This document shows positions 45,073 through 53,250 of a DNA stretch of 64,000 nt, piece by piece. The DNA comes from Bradyrhizobium sp. CB1650. GTDB lineage: Bacteria > Pseudomonadota > Alphaproteobacteria > Rhizobiales > Xanthobacteraceae. The stretch spans positions 930,001-994,000 of the forward strand of contig NZ_CP121695.1 in NCBI RefSeq assembly GCF_029761915.1. The letters run 5' to 3'. Every line of letters begins with the position of its first letter. Positions within the stretch are counted from its first letter, which is position 1. The translations under genes and the position numbers were made by a program. Under the pieces are notes generated by a model. It ran no database searches. It worked only from the letters and a program-made list of their open reading frames with translations, and had not been told where the DNA came from.

Positions 45073-45999
45073 ATGGCCCCGCGCGCCAACTGGAAAGGGT
45101 TTTTGCGTCTCTCGCTCGTCACCTGCCCGGTGGCGCTCTACCCGGCCACATCCGAGTCCGAAAAGATCTCCTTCAACCAGCTCAACCGGCAGACCGGCCA
45201 CCGCATCAAGTATCTCAAGGTGGACAGCGACACCGGCGACGAGGTCCCCAACGAGGACATCGTCAAGGGCTACATGCTCGACAAGGACACCTTCATCGAG
45301 GTGACCAAGGAGGAGCTCGAGGAGGTCGCGCTGGAATCCACGCGCACCATCGAGATCGATGAATTCGTCGACAAGGCCGACATCGACCCGCGCTACCTGA
45401 TCCGTCCCTACTACCTGCGGCCCGACGGCAAGGTCGGCCACGACGCCTTCGCGGTGATCCGCGAGACCATCAAGGAAATGAACAAGGTCGCGATCGGCCG
45501 CGTCGTGTTGACCAATCGCGAGCACATCATCGCGCTCGAGCCGCTGGATAAGGGCCTCGTCGGCACGCTGCTGCGCTACCCCTACGAGGTGCGCAGCGAG
45601 GCCGAATATTTCGACGAGATCCAGAACGTGAAGCTGACCAAGGACATGCTCGATCTCGCCAAGCACATCGTGAATCAGAAGGCGGGTCGGTTCGAGCCCG
45701 AGAAATTCGAGGACCACTACGAAACGGCGCTGATCGACCTCGTCAACCAGAAGCGCGCCGGCAAGCCGATAGTGCCGAAGGAGCGGCCCGCCGCCCGCAA
45801 CGTCGTCGACCTGATGGAGGCGCTGCGCCGGAGCGTTGGCGGTGCCGCGGCCGAGGCCAAGGCGCCGAAGAAGGCGGGCAAAAAGCAGCGCAAGGCGGCG
45901 GCAGGCCAGAAGGAAATGCTGATGCCGATCGAGGGCAAGAAGCCGAAGGAAACGGCCGCGAAGAAGCCCGCGGCCAGGCCGCAGCGGAGGTCGGCCTAG
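45073..45999 (+). CDS. ku: Ku protein of bacterial non-homologous end joining
   Basis: A 308-residue Ku with the bacterial core beta-barrel: MAPRANWKGFLRLSLVTCPV at the start, FNQLNRQTGHRIKYLKVDSD, and DPRYLIRPYYLRPDGKVGHD. The C-terminal extension is Lys/Ala-rich (residues about 255-308, AKAPKKAGKKQRKAAAGQ), typical of tails that bind DNA and recruit ligase D. Bacterial Ku binds double-strand ends as a homodimer. No ligD is present in the window. Its stop overlaps by 4 bp the stop of a convergent small gene. Confidence 0.93.
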   Translation: MAPRANWKGFLRLSLVTCPVALYPATSESEKISFNQLNRQTGHRIKYLKVDSDTGDEVPNEDIVKGYMLDKDTFIEVTKEELEEVALESTRTIEIDEFVDKADIDPRYLIRPYYLRPDGKVGHDAFAVIRETIKEMNKVAIGRVVLTNREHIIALEPLDKGLVGTLLRYPYEVRSEAEYFDEIQNVKLTKDMLDLAKHIVNQKAGRFEPEKFEDHYETALIDLVNQKRAGKPIVPKERPAARNVVDLMEALRRSVGGAAAEAKAPKKAGKKQRKAAAGQKEMLMPIEGKKPKETAAKKPAARPQRRSA

Positions 46000-46265
46000 T
46001 CGCCCGGCGGGCACTCTGGGCAGGTGTCGCCAATCGAATCCAGCACGTCACGCACCTCGGCAACTGCCTCGTCCGAAGACACCTCGGGCGGGGGATCCAA
46101 ATGGGCCGCCGCAAGCGCGCGCCCTCGGGCTTCCGGATTACCGCGGTCCATCATCCAGCCGTGCTCCTCACACTCGCGGACGGCGCCGGCCTCCTGCAGC
46201 ACCGAGACCGCCCAGCCCCGTAGCGTCCGGATCACGGGCGGCCTTTCCTTGAACAGCATCAGCAT
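45996..46265 (-). CDS. Small hypothetical protein convergent with Ku
   Basis: An 89-residue protein starting MLMLFKERPPVIRTLRGWAV, with LQEAGAVRECEEHGWMMDRG and an acidic tail ending GDTCPECPPGD. The CPEC pair is notable. An AGGAG lies nine bases before the ATG at 46265. I believe it is a conserved rhizobial hypothetical. It overlaps the Ku stop tail to tail. Confidence 0.65.
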   Translation of the reverse strand: MLMLFKERPPVIRTLRGWAVSVLQEAGAVRECEEHGWMMDRGNPEARGRALAAAHLDPPPEVSSDEAVAEVRDVLDSIGDTCPECPPGD

Positions 46266-46548
46266 CGAGATCGCTCCTGCCTCGGACGAATCGTTTAGGC
46301 CGGTCCACCGTTCCGGGCGGTTAGCACAGGGCAGGGATCCGCAAGCGTAGAGGCCGCGGCTTTCCACCTGTTCCGGCGAGCTTGTGAAATCCGGGCATGT
46401 CTGTGCTCCGGACTGCGGCCGGGCTAGGCCACCGCCTTGTCTTCCTTGTCGCCGCCGCGCATGACGACCTTCAGTGCGAACTCGGTAGGGGCCCGGCAGC
46501 GCCTTCGCCTCGTCGCAGGGCGATCGGTAAGTTCGCCCAGGCGGCTTA

Positions 46549-47034
46549 TCAGCTCTTCCGTTTTGTTGCCTTGGCACGTGGCTTGGACCTGCTGCTTGCG
46601 GGAGGACAGCACGCTCTGCTCGCGTCCTCCACAACCAGATTGCAGAGCTCCGGGTGCCCGTCGCAGCATTCGCTGACCAGAAACCCTATCAGCACCCGCA
46701 TTCCCTCAACGTTTGAGCGGTAGATGATGGTGCGCCCCTCGCGGGTGCTGTGGAGCAGGCCCGCCCGGACCAAGATGGCCAGATGGGTGGAGAGCGTGTT
46801 GTGCGGCGCGCCAATGGTGTCGGCGATCACGCCGGCGGTAATGCCGACCGGTTCGTGCTTGATGAGCAGCCTGAAGATCGCCAGGCGCGTAGGTTGAGCA
46901 AGTGCCGCGAGAGCAGAAATCGCGTGGGGCTCGGACAGCTCGCCTTGGACCGGCCGCGTGCTGGCGTGGCTGGCTACGGCCAGCATCGATTTCCGCATTC
47001 CGTAGTCTCCGCGCGAATCGTCCAGGTGCGTCAT
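46549..47034 (-). CDS. arsR: ArsR/SmtB family arsenic-responsive repressor, divergent from aioBA
   Basis: A 161-residue repressor. The winged HTH (ALAQPTRLAIFRLLIKHEPV, then GAPHNTLSTHLAILVRAGLL and REGRTIIYRS) is followed by a C-terminal ECCDGHPELC cluster and a second ACCPP. Adjacent Cys pairs of this type bind As(III) in the Acidithiobacillus-type ArsR. The product is longer than usual at its N-terminus (about 45 extra residues). The start at 47034 (MTHLDDSR) is preferred; a start at 46998 (MRKSML) is possible. It lies divergently beside aioBA and probably controls it through the palindrome at 47085. Confidence 0.88.
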   Translation of the reverse strand: MTHLDDSRGDYGMRKSMLAVASHASTRPVQGELSEPHAISALAALAQPTRLAIFRLLIKHEPVGITAGVIADTIGAPHNTLSTHLAILVRAGLLHSTREGRTIIYRSNVEGMRVLIGFLVSECCDGHPELCNLVVEDASRACCPPASSRSKPRAKATKRKS

Positions 47035-47084
47035 GTTTACCCCACAGGGAAGGTGACAAGCCAGCACGTTTCGACTATTGAATA

Positions 47085-47102
47085 TGTCGAGACGTCTCGA
47101 CA
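47085..47102. promoter_or_regulatory. Candidate ArsR operator (18-bp perfect palindrome)
   Basis: TGTCGAGACGTCTCGACA is a perfect inverted repeat in the arsR-aioB intergenic region, 51 bp from the arsR start. Its form and location suit an ArsR operator controlling both directions. Confidence 0.65.
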
Positions 47103-47154
47103 CATCGTAGCCCTTCGATGTGACGGGCTTGCGACAGAATAACGAGCGCTCCGG

Positions 47155-47210
47155 CCGGTAGGCGTACCGGGCCGATCTCGAGGAAACACCCGCCAGTAGG
47201 CGTACTGGCG
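47155..47210. promoter_or_regulatory. Twin inverted repeats with identical GGCG spacers upstream of aioB
   Basis: CCGGTA-GGCG-TACCGG (47155-47170) and CGCCAGTA-GGCG-TACTGGCG (47191-47210) have perfect arms and the same four-base centre, with centres 38 bp apart. The second lies 18 bp before the aioB ATG, so it would be in the mRNA leader if transcription starts upstream. They could be a second regulator's operators or RNA hairpins. No minus 24/minus 12 sigma-54 promoter was evident. Confidence 0.55.
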
Positions 47211-47228
47211 AACCCGAGGAGCATCACC

Positions 47229-47753
47229 ATGTCGCGCTGCGATCGTATGGTCGACGTCGGCCGCCGCCGTTTCATGAGCGGGGCCAGTCTCGCCGCCGCA
47301 GGAGTTGCCGTCAGCTCGATAAGACCCTCCCCCGTCCAAGCTGCGACTCCCGCAGCGGCGAGGGTGGACTATCCCGTCAATCGTCTGGCCAACGTCAAAG
47401 ATCTCAAGCTCAACGAGCCGCTGAACGTCTCCTATCCCGACGACAACGCTCCTGGCGTGCTCCTGAAGCTCGGTAAGCAAGTGCCGGGCGGCGTCGGCGC
47501 CGAGGGCGACATCGTCGGCTTCACGACGACCTGTCCGCACAAGGGTTTCACCCTCAACTACAGCGCTGCGGATCGGACCATGAACTGTCCCGGCCATTAT
47601 TCCAGGTTCGACTGCGAGGCAGGCGGCCAGCAGATCTGGGGCCAGGCCACGCAGAATCTCCCTCAATACGTGCTGCGCGTCGACGACAAGGGCGACATCT
47701 ACGCCGAAGGCGTGGACGAGTTGCTCTACGGCCGCCTTTCCAACGTGCTCTGA
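47229..47753 (+). CDS. aioB: Arsenite oxidase small (Rieske) subunit
   Basis: A 174-residue exported Rieske protein. The Tat motif GRRRFMSGASLAAAGVAV targets the folded AioAB complex to the periplasm. Cluster ligands are in TTCPHKGFTLNY and MNCPGHYSRFDCEAG (CxH and CxxH types), and the C-terminus VDELLYGRLSNVL is typical of AioB. It passes electrons from the molybdopterin subunit to a c-type cytochrome or azurin; neither is encoded here. GAGGAG precedes the ATG at 47229. aioA follows after 14 bp. Confidence 0.95.
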   Translation: MSRCDRMVDVGRRRFMSGASLAAAGVAVSSIRPSPVQAATPAAARVDYPVNRLANVKDLKLNEPLNVSYPDDNAPGVLLKLGKQVPGGVGAEGDIVGFTTTCPHKGFTLNYSAADRTMNCPGHYSRFDCEAGGQQIWGQATQNLPQYVLRVDDKGDIYAEGVDELLYGRLSNVL

Positions 47754-47767
47754 GGGGAGGAACGACC

Positions 47768-50380
47768 ATGGCCTACAAGCGTCAAATCGACCGGCTCCCG
47801 ATCATCCCCGCGGACGCCAAGGAATCCAACGTGACGTGCCACTACTGCATCGTCGGATGCGGCTACAAGGCGTACACCTGGTCCACCAGTAAACAGGGCG
47901 GCACGGCACCCGATCAGAACAAGTTCGGTGCCGATCTGAGCAAGCAGCAGAGCGCGGAGACCGTCGCCTGGTATTCGCCTTCGATGTACAACATCGTGCG
48001 CCAGAACGGGCAGGACGTGCACATCGTGATCAAGCCCGATAAGGACTGCGTCGTGAATTCGGGCTTGGGCTCGATCCGGGGCGCGCGCATGGCGGAGATG
48101 AGCTACTCCCAGCAGCGCAATACGCAGTTGCAGCGCCTGACGGATCCCATGGTCTGGCGCTACGGGCAGATGCAGCCCACAAGCTGGGAAGATGCGCTCG
48201 ACCTCGTTGCGCGCGTGACGGTCGCAGTCATGAACGACATGGGCGAAGACGGCGTGTTCGTCTCGGCGTTCGACCATGGCGGCGCCGGCGGCGGCTATGA
48301 GAACACCTGGGGCACCGGCAAGCTCTACTTCGGCGCCATGAAGGTGATGAACATCCGGATTCACAATCGTCCGGCGTACAACTCGGAAGTCCACGCCACC
48401 CGCGACATGGGCGTGGGCGAACTCAACAACTGCTACGAAGATGCCGAGCTCGCCGATACCATCGTCGCGGTCGGTACCAACGCGCTCGAGACCCAGACCA
48501 ACTACTTCCTGAATCACTGGGTCCCGAACCTGCGCGGAACTTCGCTCGACAAGAAGAAGGCCGAGTTCGGCTCGGAGCCGGTGGAGCGCGCCAAGGTCAT
48601 CATCGTCGATCCGCGTCGAACGGTGACGGTCAACGCCTGCGAGGTCGAAGCCGGCAAAGACAACGTGATGCACCTGGCGATCAATTCCGGCACCGACCTC
48701 GCCTTGTTCAATGCCTGGATGACCCACATCGCGGAGAAGGGCTGGCTCGACAAGGCTTTCATCGACGCGTCGACAACCAACTTCGACCAGATGAAGGCCG
48801 CCAACAAGATCAGCCTGGAAGACGCCGCGACGATCACGGGCCTTACCGCCGATGAAATCCGCAAATCCGCCGAGTGGATCGCCCAGCCCAAGGCGGCCAA
48901 CGCGCGTCGGCGAACGATGTTTGCGTATGAGAAGGGCCTGATCTGGGGCAACGACAATTACCGCACCAACGGCGCCCTGGTGAATGTCGCGCTCGCGACC
49001 GGCAATATCGGTCGGCCAGGCGGTGGTTGCGTGCGCATGGGCGGGCACCAGGAGGGCTACTCGCGGCCGTCCGATGCGCATGTGGGACGGCCCGCCGCGT
49101 ACGTCGATCAGCTTCTGATCGAAGGCAAGGGCGGTGTCCATCACATCTGGGGATGCGACCACTACAAGACCACGCTGAACGCATTCAAGTTCAAGCAGGC
49201 CTACAAGAAGCGCACCGACATGGTGAAGGACGCCATGATGACGGCGCCCTACGGAGACCGTCCCGCCATGATCGGCGCGATCGTCGACGCGATCAAGAAG
49301 GGCGGGTTGTTCGCGGTCGACGTCGATATCGTGCCGACCAAGATCGGCGAGGCCAGCCATGTTTGGCTGCCGGCGGCGACATCGGGCGAGGCCAATCTCA
49401 CTTCGATGAACGGCGAACGCCGCATGCGGCTGACCGAGAAATACATGGATCCGCCCGGTCAGGCGTTGCCCGATTGCCTGATCGCCGCGCGCATCGCCAA
49501 CCACATGGAACGGGTGTTGCGCGAACAGGGCAAGGCCGAGATTGCCGACCGCTTCAAGGGCTTCGACTGGCAGAACGAAGAAGATGCTTTCATGGACGGC
49601 TATCATCAGCATGAGAAGGGCGGCGAATTCGTCACCTATGCCCGGCTGCGCGCCATGGGGACGAACGGCTTCCAGGAGCCCGCGGTCGGGCTCGAGACCA
49701 CAGGGCCTGTCGCCGCCGGTACGTCGACCGGCACAACGACGGGGGAGGTCCTGAAGGGGCCGGCCATCGAAGGAACCCGCGGGAAGGAGCCGGTCCAGAA
49801 AAAGGGCGCCGCGACAACAGCGGCGGTGTCGCCGGCAACGACCGGCACCGAGCGAATCCTCGGCACCAAGCGGCTTTACGCCGACGGCAAGTTCAACAAC
49901 AAGGACGGCAAGGCCAGGTTCATGGAGACGCAGTGGCGCGGTTTGCAGGCGCCCGGCAAAGAAGCCGAGATGAAGAAATTCCCGTTCCTCATCAACAACG
50001 GCCGCGCCAACGTCACCTGGCAGAGCTCCTACCTCGACCAGGACAACGAGTTCGTCACGGATCGCATGCCTTATCCCTACCTTCAGATGAACCCGCAGGA
50101 CATGGACGAGCTGCAGCTCAAGCAAGGCGATCTGGTCGAAGTCTACAACGACAACGGCTCTACCCAGGCCATGGTCTATCCGACGCCGACCGCCAAGCCG
50201 AAGCAGACCTTCATGCTCTTCGCGCAGGCGACCGGCGTGCAGGGGAACGTGGTCTCGCCCGGGGTGAACGAATTCATCATCCCGAACTACAAGCAGACAT
50301 GGGCGAGCATCCGCAAGCTCGCGGATGCGCCGGAGGGCGTGAAGCATCTCAGCTTCAAGCCGCTCGACTACAGAGCATGA
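47768..50380 (+). CDS. aioA: Arsenite oxidase large (molybdopterin) subunit
   Basis: An 870-residue DMSO-reductase family enzyme that oxidises arsenite to arsenate. The N-terminal CHYCIVGCGYKAY (Cys24, 27, 31) binds the [3Fe-4S] cluster that distinguishes AioA. Further family blocks include FVSAFDHGGAGGGYENTWGT, NRPAYNSEVHATRDMGVGEL and CVRMGGHQEGYSRP around the arsenite site. It lacks its own Tat signal, as expected for export with AioB. Residues about 640-695 form a Thr/Gly/Ala-rich insertion (TSTGTTTGE, KKGAATTAAV) before the conserved LGTKRLYADGKF; the family is usually about 825-830 residues, so this insert explains the extra length. Confidence 0.95.
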   Translation: MAYKRQIDRLPIIPADAKESNVTCHYCIVGCGYKAYTWSTSKQGGTAPDQNKFGADLSKQQSAETVAWYSPSMYNIVRQNGQDVHIVIKPDKDCVVNSGLGSIRGARMAEMSYSQQRNTQLQRLTDPMVWRYGQMQPTSWEDALDLVARVTVAVMNDMGEDGVFVSAFDHGGAGGGYENTWGTGKLYFGAMKVMNIRIHNRPAYNSEVHATRDMGVGELNNCYEDAELADTIVAVGTNALETQTNYFLNHWVPNLRGTSLDKKKAEFGSEPVERAKVIIVDPRRTVTVNACEVEAGKDNVMHLAINSGTDLALFNAWMTHIAEKGWLDKAFIDASTTNFDQMKAANKISLEDAATITGLTADEIRKSAEWIAQPKAANARRRTMFAYEKGLIWGNDNYRTNGALVNVALATGNIGRPGGGCVRMGGHQEGYSRPSDAHVGRPAAYVDQLLIEGKGGVHHIWGCDHYKTTLNAFKFKQAYKKRTDMVKDAMMTAPYGDRPAMIGAIVDAIKKGGLFAVDVDIVPTKIGEASHVWLPAATSGEANLTSMNGERRMRLTEKYMDPPGQALPDCLIAARIANHMERVLREQGKAEIADRFKGFDWQNEEDAFMDGYHQHEKGGEFVTYARLRAMGTNGFQEPAVGLETTGPVAAGTSTGTTTGEVLKGPAIEGTRGKEPVQKKGAATTAAVSPATTGTERILGTKRLYADGKFNNKDGKARFMETQWRGLQAPGKEAEMKKFPFLINNGRANVTWQSSYLDQDNEFVTDRMPYPYLQMNPQDMDELQLKQGDLVEVYNDNGSTQAMVYPTPTAKPKQTFMLFAQATGVQGNVVSPGVNEFIIPNYKQTWASIRKLADAPEGVKHLSFKPLDYRA

Positions 50381-50417
50381 GGGCCGCGGCCCCGACCTAG
50401 CGTCGGGGCCGACCGCT

Positions 50418-51140
50418 TTACAAAGCTCTTTGCAAGGCGAGCCGGTCCTGCAGCTTGGCCGCCTCCTCCTTGCGTTCGCTGTATCGGTCGGTGAGGTAGG
50501 CGGAGCAATCGCGCGTCAGCAGCGTGAACTTCATCAGTTCTTCCATCACGTCGACGATGCGGTCGTAGTAGGGCGACGGTTTCATGCGCCCGGCATCGTC
50601 GAATTGTTCGTAGGCCTTCGCGACGGAAGATTGGTTCGGGATCGTGATCATGCGCATCCAGCGGCCGAGCACGCGAAGCTGGTTCACCGCGTTGAAGGAC
50701 TGCGAGCCGCCGCTCACCTGCATGACGGCGAGCGTCTTGCCCTGGGTCGGGCGCACTGCCCCGAGCGCCAGCGGGATCCAGTCGATCTGGGCCTTCATGA
50801 TCCCCGTGATGCTGCCGTGCCGCTCCGGACTGCTCCACACCTGTCCTTCGGACCAGGCCGAAAGTTCGCGCAATTCGACCACCTTCGGGTGATTCGCCGG
50901 CGCATCGTCCGGCAGCGGCAAGCCGGACGGGTTGAAGATCCGGCATTCCGCGCCGAACGCCTCCAGCAGGCGGGCAGCCTCTTCGGCCGCAAAGCGGCTG
51001 AACGAGCGCTGACGCAGAGATCCGTACAACAGCAGGATCCTGGGTTTGTGCGTGGACGGTACCGGCCTTAGACGGGTGAGATCGGGAAGCGATACGGCGG
51101 ACGACGAGAGGTTCGGCAGGTTAGGTAACTCAGGCATCAA
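50418..51140 (-). CDS. arsH: ArsH NADPH-dependent FMN reductase / organoarsenical oxidase
   Basis: A 240-residue flavoprotein with the FMN-binding [20 protein letters not shown] (about 37-56) and [20 protein letters not shown] (about 116-135), both classic ArsH blocks, and a long C-terminal helix with [19 protein letters not shown]. ArsH oxidises trivalent organoarsenicals and detoxifies by NADPH-dependent flavin chemistry. It is the last gene of the minus-strand ars operon and overlaps arsC by 11 bp. Confidence 0.94.
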   Translation of the reverse strand: MMPELPNLPNLSSSAVSLPDLTRLRPVPSTHKPRILLLYGSLRQRSFSRFAAEEAARLLEAFGAECRIFNPSGLPLPDDAPANHPKVVELRELSAWSEGQVWSSPERHGSITGIMKAQIDWIPLALGAVRPTQGKTLAVMQVSGGSQSFNAVNQLRVLGRWMRMITIPNQSSVAKAYEQFDDAGRMKPSPYYDRIVDVMEELMKFTLLTRDCSAYLTDRYSERKEEAAKLQDRLALQRAL

Positions 51141-51531
51141 TCACTTCACCGTCTTCCTTCATGAAACGGCCGATTTTGCCGTTGGATAGGATGTCCAGCA
51201 CAGCCTCCGACGGCCGGCAGAGTTTCACGCCTTTCGGCGTCACGACGATCGGGCGGTTGATCAGGATCGGGTGCTTCACCATGAAGTCGAGCAGATCGTC
51301 GTCGGTCCACTTCGGATCGTCGAGTCCGAGCTCCTTGTAGGGAGTGCCTTTCTCGCGCAGCACGGCACGCACGGGGATACCCATGGCCGCGATCAATTCC
51401 CCCAGCTTCTCGCGGCTCGGCGGCGTCTTCAGGTATTCGATGACGGTCGGCTCCTCGCCGCTTTGGCGGATCATGGCCAGCGTGTTGCGGGACGTGCCGC
51501 AGTCGGGGTTGTGATAGATCGTGACGGTCAT
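51130..51531 (-). CDS. arsC: Glutaredoxin-coupled arsenate reductase ArsC
   Basis: A 133-residue ArsC/Spx-fold reductase with the catalytic Cys11 in [20 protein letters not shown] and the arsenate-binding Arg residues downstream ([20 protein letters not shown]). It reduces arsenate to arsenite using glutathione and glutaredoxin. It overlaps the aquaporin gene by 4 bp (ATGA) and the arsH start by 11 bp, so the three are translationally coupled. Confidence 0.95.
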   Translation of the reverse strand: MTVTIYHNPDCGTSRNTLAMIRQSGEEPTVIEYLKTPPSREKLGELIAAMGIPVRAVLREKGTPYKELGLDDPKWTDDDLLDFMVKHPILINRPIVVTPKGVKLCRPSEAVLDILSNGKIGRFMKEDGEVIDA

Positions 51532-52229
51532 CTTGGTGTCTCCGCGATTGGTACCGGGCCGCGCGCCTTCGGCCGCCCCAGCATCCAGTTCATCAGAAGC
51601 ATGCCGGCAAAAGCGCCGACTAGCTCGGCGAGAATGAAGCCCGGCAGGTCAGCCGGGCGAATGCCCGAAAAGGTGTTCGTCAACGAGCGCGCGATCGCCA
51701 CCGCCGGATTGGCGAACGAGGTTGAGGCGGTGAACCAGTACGCCGCCGTGATGTAGAGGCCGACCAGCCAGGGCACGGCCGTGCGCTGGAAGCGGATGCC
51801 CGCGAGGATCGTGGCGACCAAGCCGAAGGCGGCGACGGCTTCGGCGAACCATTGCGCGCCGCCCGTGCGAACCTTCATCGACAAGTCGATCAGCGGCAGC
51901 GCGAACATCAGGTGGGCCGCCATCGTGCCGGCGATGCCGCCGGCGATCTGCGCGACAACGTAGAGCAGGGCTTCCTGGGGTGGGAGCTCGCGCTTGCCGG
52001 TGAAGACTAGTGTCACCGCCGGATTGAAATGGGCGCCGGAGATCGGCCCGAGGACGGTGATCAGCACGACGAGGATCGCCCCTGTCGGCAGCGTGTTGCA
52101 GAGTAGGGCTAGGGCTACGTCCTTCGTCAGCGTCTCCGCCATGATGCCGGACCCGACGACGGTAGCGACTAGAATGCCGGTCCCGAGCGCTTCCGCCGCC
52201 AGGCGCCGCGAAAGGTCGAACGTGTCCAT
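51528..52229 (-). CDS. aqpS: Aquaglyceroporin (AqpS-like) arsenite channel
   Basis: A 233-residue MIP channel with both NPA boxes: ISGAHFNPAVTLVF (about 63-76) and STSFANPAVAIARSL (about 168-182), and six hydrophobic helices. In rhizobial ars operons AqpS replaces the ArsB pump and lets arsenite made by ArsC flow out down its gradient. The gene overlaps both flanking arsC genes by 1-4 bp. No ArsA/ArsB is encoded in the window, consistent with this replacement. Confidence 0.93.
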   Translation of the reverse strand: MDTFDLSRRLAAEALGTGILVATVVGSGIMAETLTKDVALALLCNTLPTGAILVVLITVLGPISGAHFNPAVTLVFTGKRELPPQEALLYVVAQIAGGIAGTMAAHLMFALPLIDLSMKVRTGGAQWFAEAVAAFGLVATILAGIRFQRTAVPWLVGLYITAAYWFTASTSFANPAVAIARSLTNTFSGIRPADLPGFILAELVGAFAGMLLMNWMLGRPKARGPVPIAETPR

Positions 52230-52756
52230 CAGCCGGCCTTCGGCGTTGGGCGTGTCGCGCCTTCGGAGCGGCCGATCTCGCGCAGCTTGGTGCCGAGCGA
52301 GAGCTTGTCGATGCTCCTCAGCGGGAGGCTCACGAAGGTATCGATCCGATTCCTCAGGTAGCGGAACGCGGTGATGAACGCCGCCTGCCTCTCCAGATCT
52401 GAGCCTTCGGCCGCGGCGGGATCCTCGATGCCCCAGTGCGCGGTCATCGGCTGGCCCGGCCAGACGGGGCAGGCCTCACCGGCGGCGTTGTCGCAAACGG
52501 TGAAGACGAAATCCATCACCGGCGCATCAGGGGCCGCGAACTCCAACCAGCTTTTCGAGCGCATCCCGTCGACGGGATAGTCCATGCTCTCGAGTGTGCG
52601 CAGCGCCAGCGGGTGTACCGCGCCTTTCGGCGTGCTGCCGGCGGAGAAGGCCTGGAAGCGGCCGGCCCCGTCCTTCCGAAGGATCGACTCGGCGAGGATC
52701 GAGCGCGCCGAGTTGCCGGTACATAGGAATAGAACGTTGTACATCCGGTCAGGCAC
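52229..52756 (-). CDS. arsC: LMW-phosphatase-type arsenate reductase
   Basis: A 175-residue low-molecular-weight tyrosine phosphatase-fold protein. The P-loop VLFLCTGNSARSILAES (residues about 8-24) has the C-x5-R-S form, and a VCDNAAGEACPVWPG loop carries the further Cys used in the redox relay. These are features of thioredoxin-coupled ArsC. It overlaps arsR by 8 bp upstream. Having both ArsC types in one operon gives two reductant routes for arsenate. Confidence 0.92.
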   Translation of the reverse strand: MPDRMYNVLFLCTGNSARSILAESILRKDGAGRFQAFSAGSTPKGAVHPLALRTLESMDYPVDGMRSKSWLEFAAPDAPVMDFVFTVCDNAAGEACPVWPGQPMTAHWGIEDPAAAEGSDLERQAAFITAFRYLRNRIDTFVSLPLRSIDKLSLGTKLREIGRSEGATRPTPKAG

Positions 52757-53111
52757 GGCTTCGCTCCTTTCGCTTTGGAGGGCAGCAAGATTGCAGGCTC
52801 TCGACGACCGGCTGGCAAACTTCCGGCCGCCCGCCGCAGCAATCCCGAAGCAGGAAAACCGCGACGTCTCGGAATTCGGTGAGGTGGGCGCGGTAGACGA
52901 TCGAGCGGCTGCGCCGTTCGGATGTCACCAGGCGCGCACGGGTCAGAATCGACAGATGGGCCGAGAGCGTGTTGGGCGGGACTTCCAACAGGCGGGCGAG
53001 GTCGCCTGCCGCAAGGCCGTCAGGTTCGTGCCGGACCAGCGTCCGGAAGGCCTCCAGACGGGTCGGTTGGGACAGGGCGGCGAGCGCCAGGACGGCTTCT
53101 TCGATTTCCAT
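52749..53111 (-). CDS. arsR: ArsR repressor of the arsC-aqpS-arsC-arsH operon
   Basis: A 120-residue repressor with the winged HTH ALSQPTRLEAFRTLVRHEPD and VPPNTLSAHLSILTRARLVT, and a C-terminal DCCGGRPEVC plus SCCPP. The DCCGGRPEVC segment is nearly the same as the As(III) site of the three-Cys C-terminal ArsR class. Its start codon lies inside the candidate operator at 53106-53129, implying tight autoregulation. First gene of the minus-strand ars operon. Confidence 0.94.
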   Translation of the reverse strand: MEIEEAVLALAALSQPTRLEAFRTLVRHEPDGLAAGDLARLLEVPPNTLSAHLSILTRARLVTSERRSRSIVYRAHLTEFRDVAVFLLRDCCGGRPEVCQPVVESLQSCCPPKRKERSRA

Positions 53112-53129
53112 ATATCCAGACTTATGGAA
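53106..53129. promoter_or_regulatory. Candidate ArsR operator at the ars operon start
   Basis: TTCCATA (53106-53112) and TATGGAA (53123-53129) are perfect 7-bp arms separated by 10 bp, overlapping the arsR start codon. Geometry matches the site at 53188-53211. Confidence 0.6.
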
Positions 53130-53187
53130 TTATAAGGCCGGCGTCAATCCGGAACCGGGGGGCCGCCGGACGATTGGCCGATAGACA

Positions 53188-53211
53188 ATATTTCGAATAT
53201 TCTAGAAATAT
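53188..53211. promoter_or_regulatory. Candidate ArsR operator upstream of the second arsR
   Basis: ATATTTC (53188-53194) and GAAATAT (53205-53211) are perfect 7-bp arms with a 10-bp spacer that itself contains GAATATTC. It lies about 40 bp before the plus-strand arsR. Confidence 0.6.
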
Positions 53212-53250
53212 AGTTTGACGGCGTGATCGAGTAGGCGCATAGTGGTGGCC

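Noticed and set aside
44686..46014. A 442-residue open frame on the minus strand opposite Ku
   Set aside because: It is the complementary shadow of ku: low-complexity LLRRLGLGRG-type translation and no ribosome-binding site. Only its extreme 3' part (44686-44847) may be a real small gene.
47726..50347. An 873-residue minus-strand open frame
   Set aside because: It lies wholly opposite aioA, which has clear family motifs; the minus frame is a high-GC shadow.
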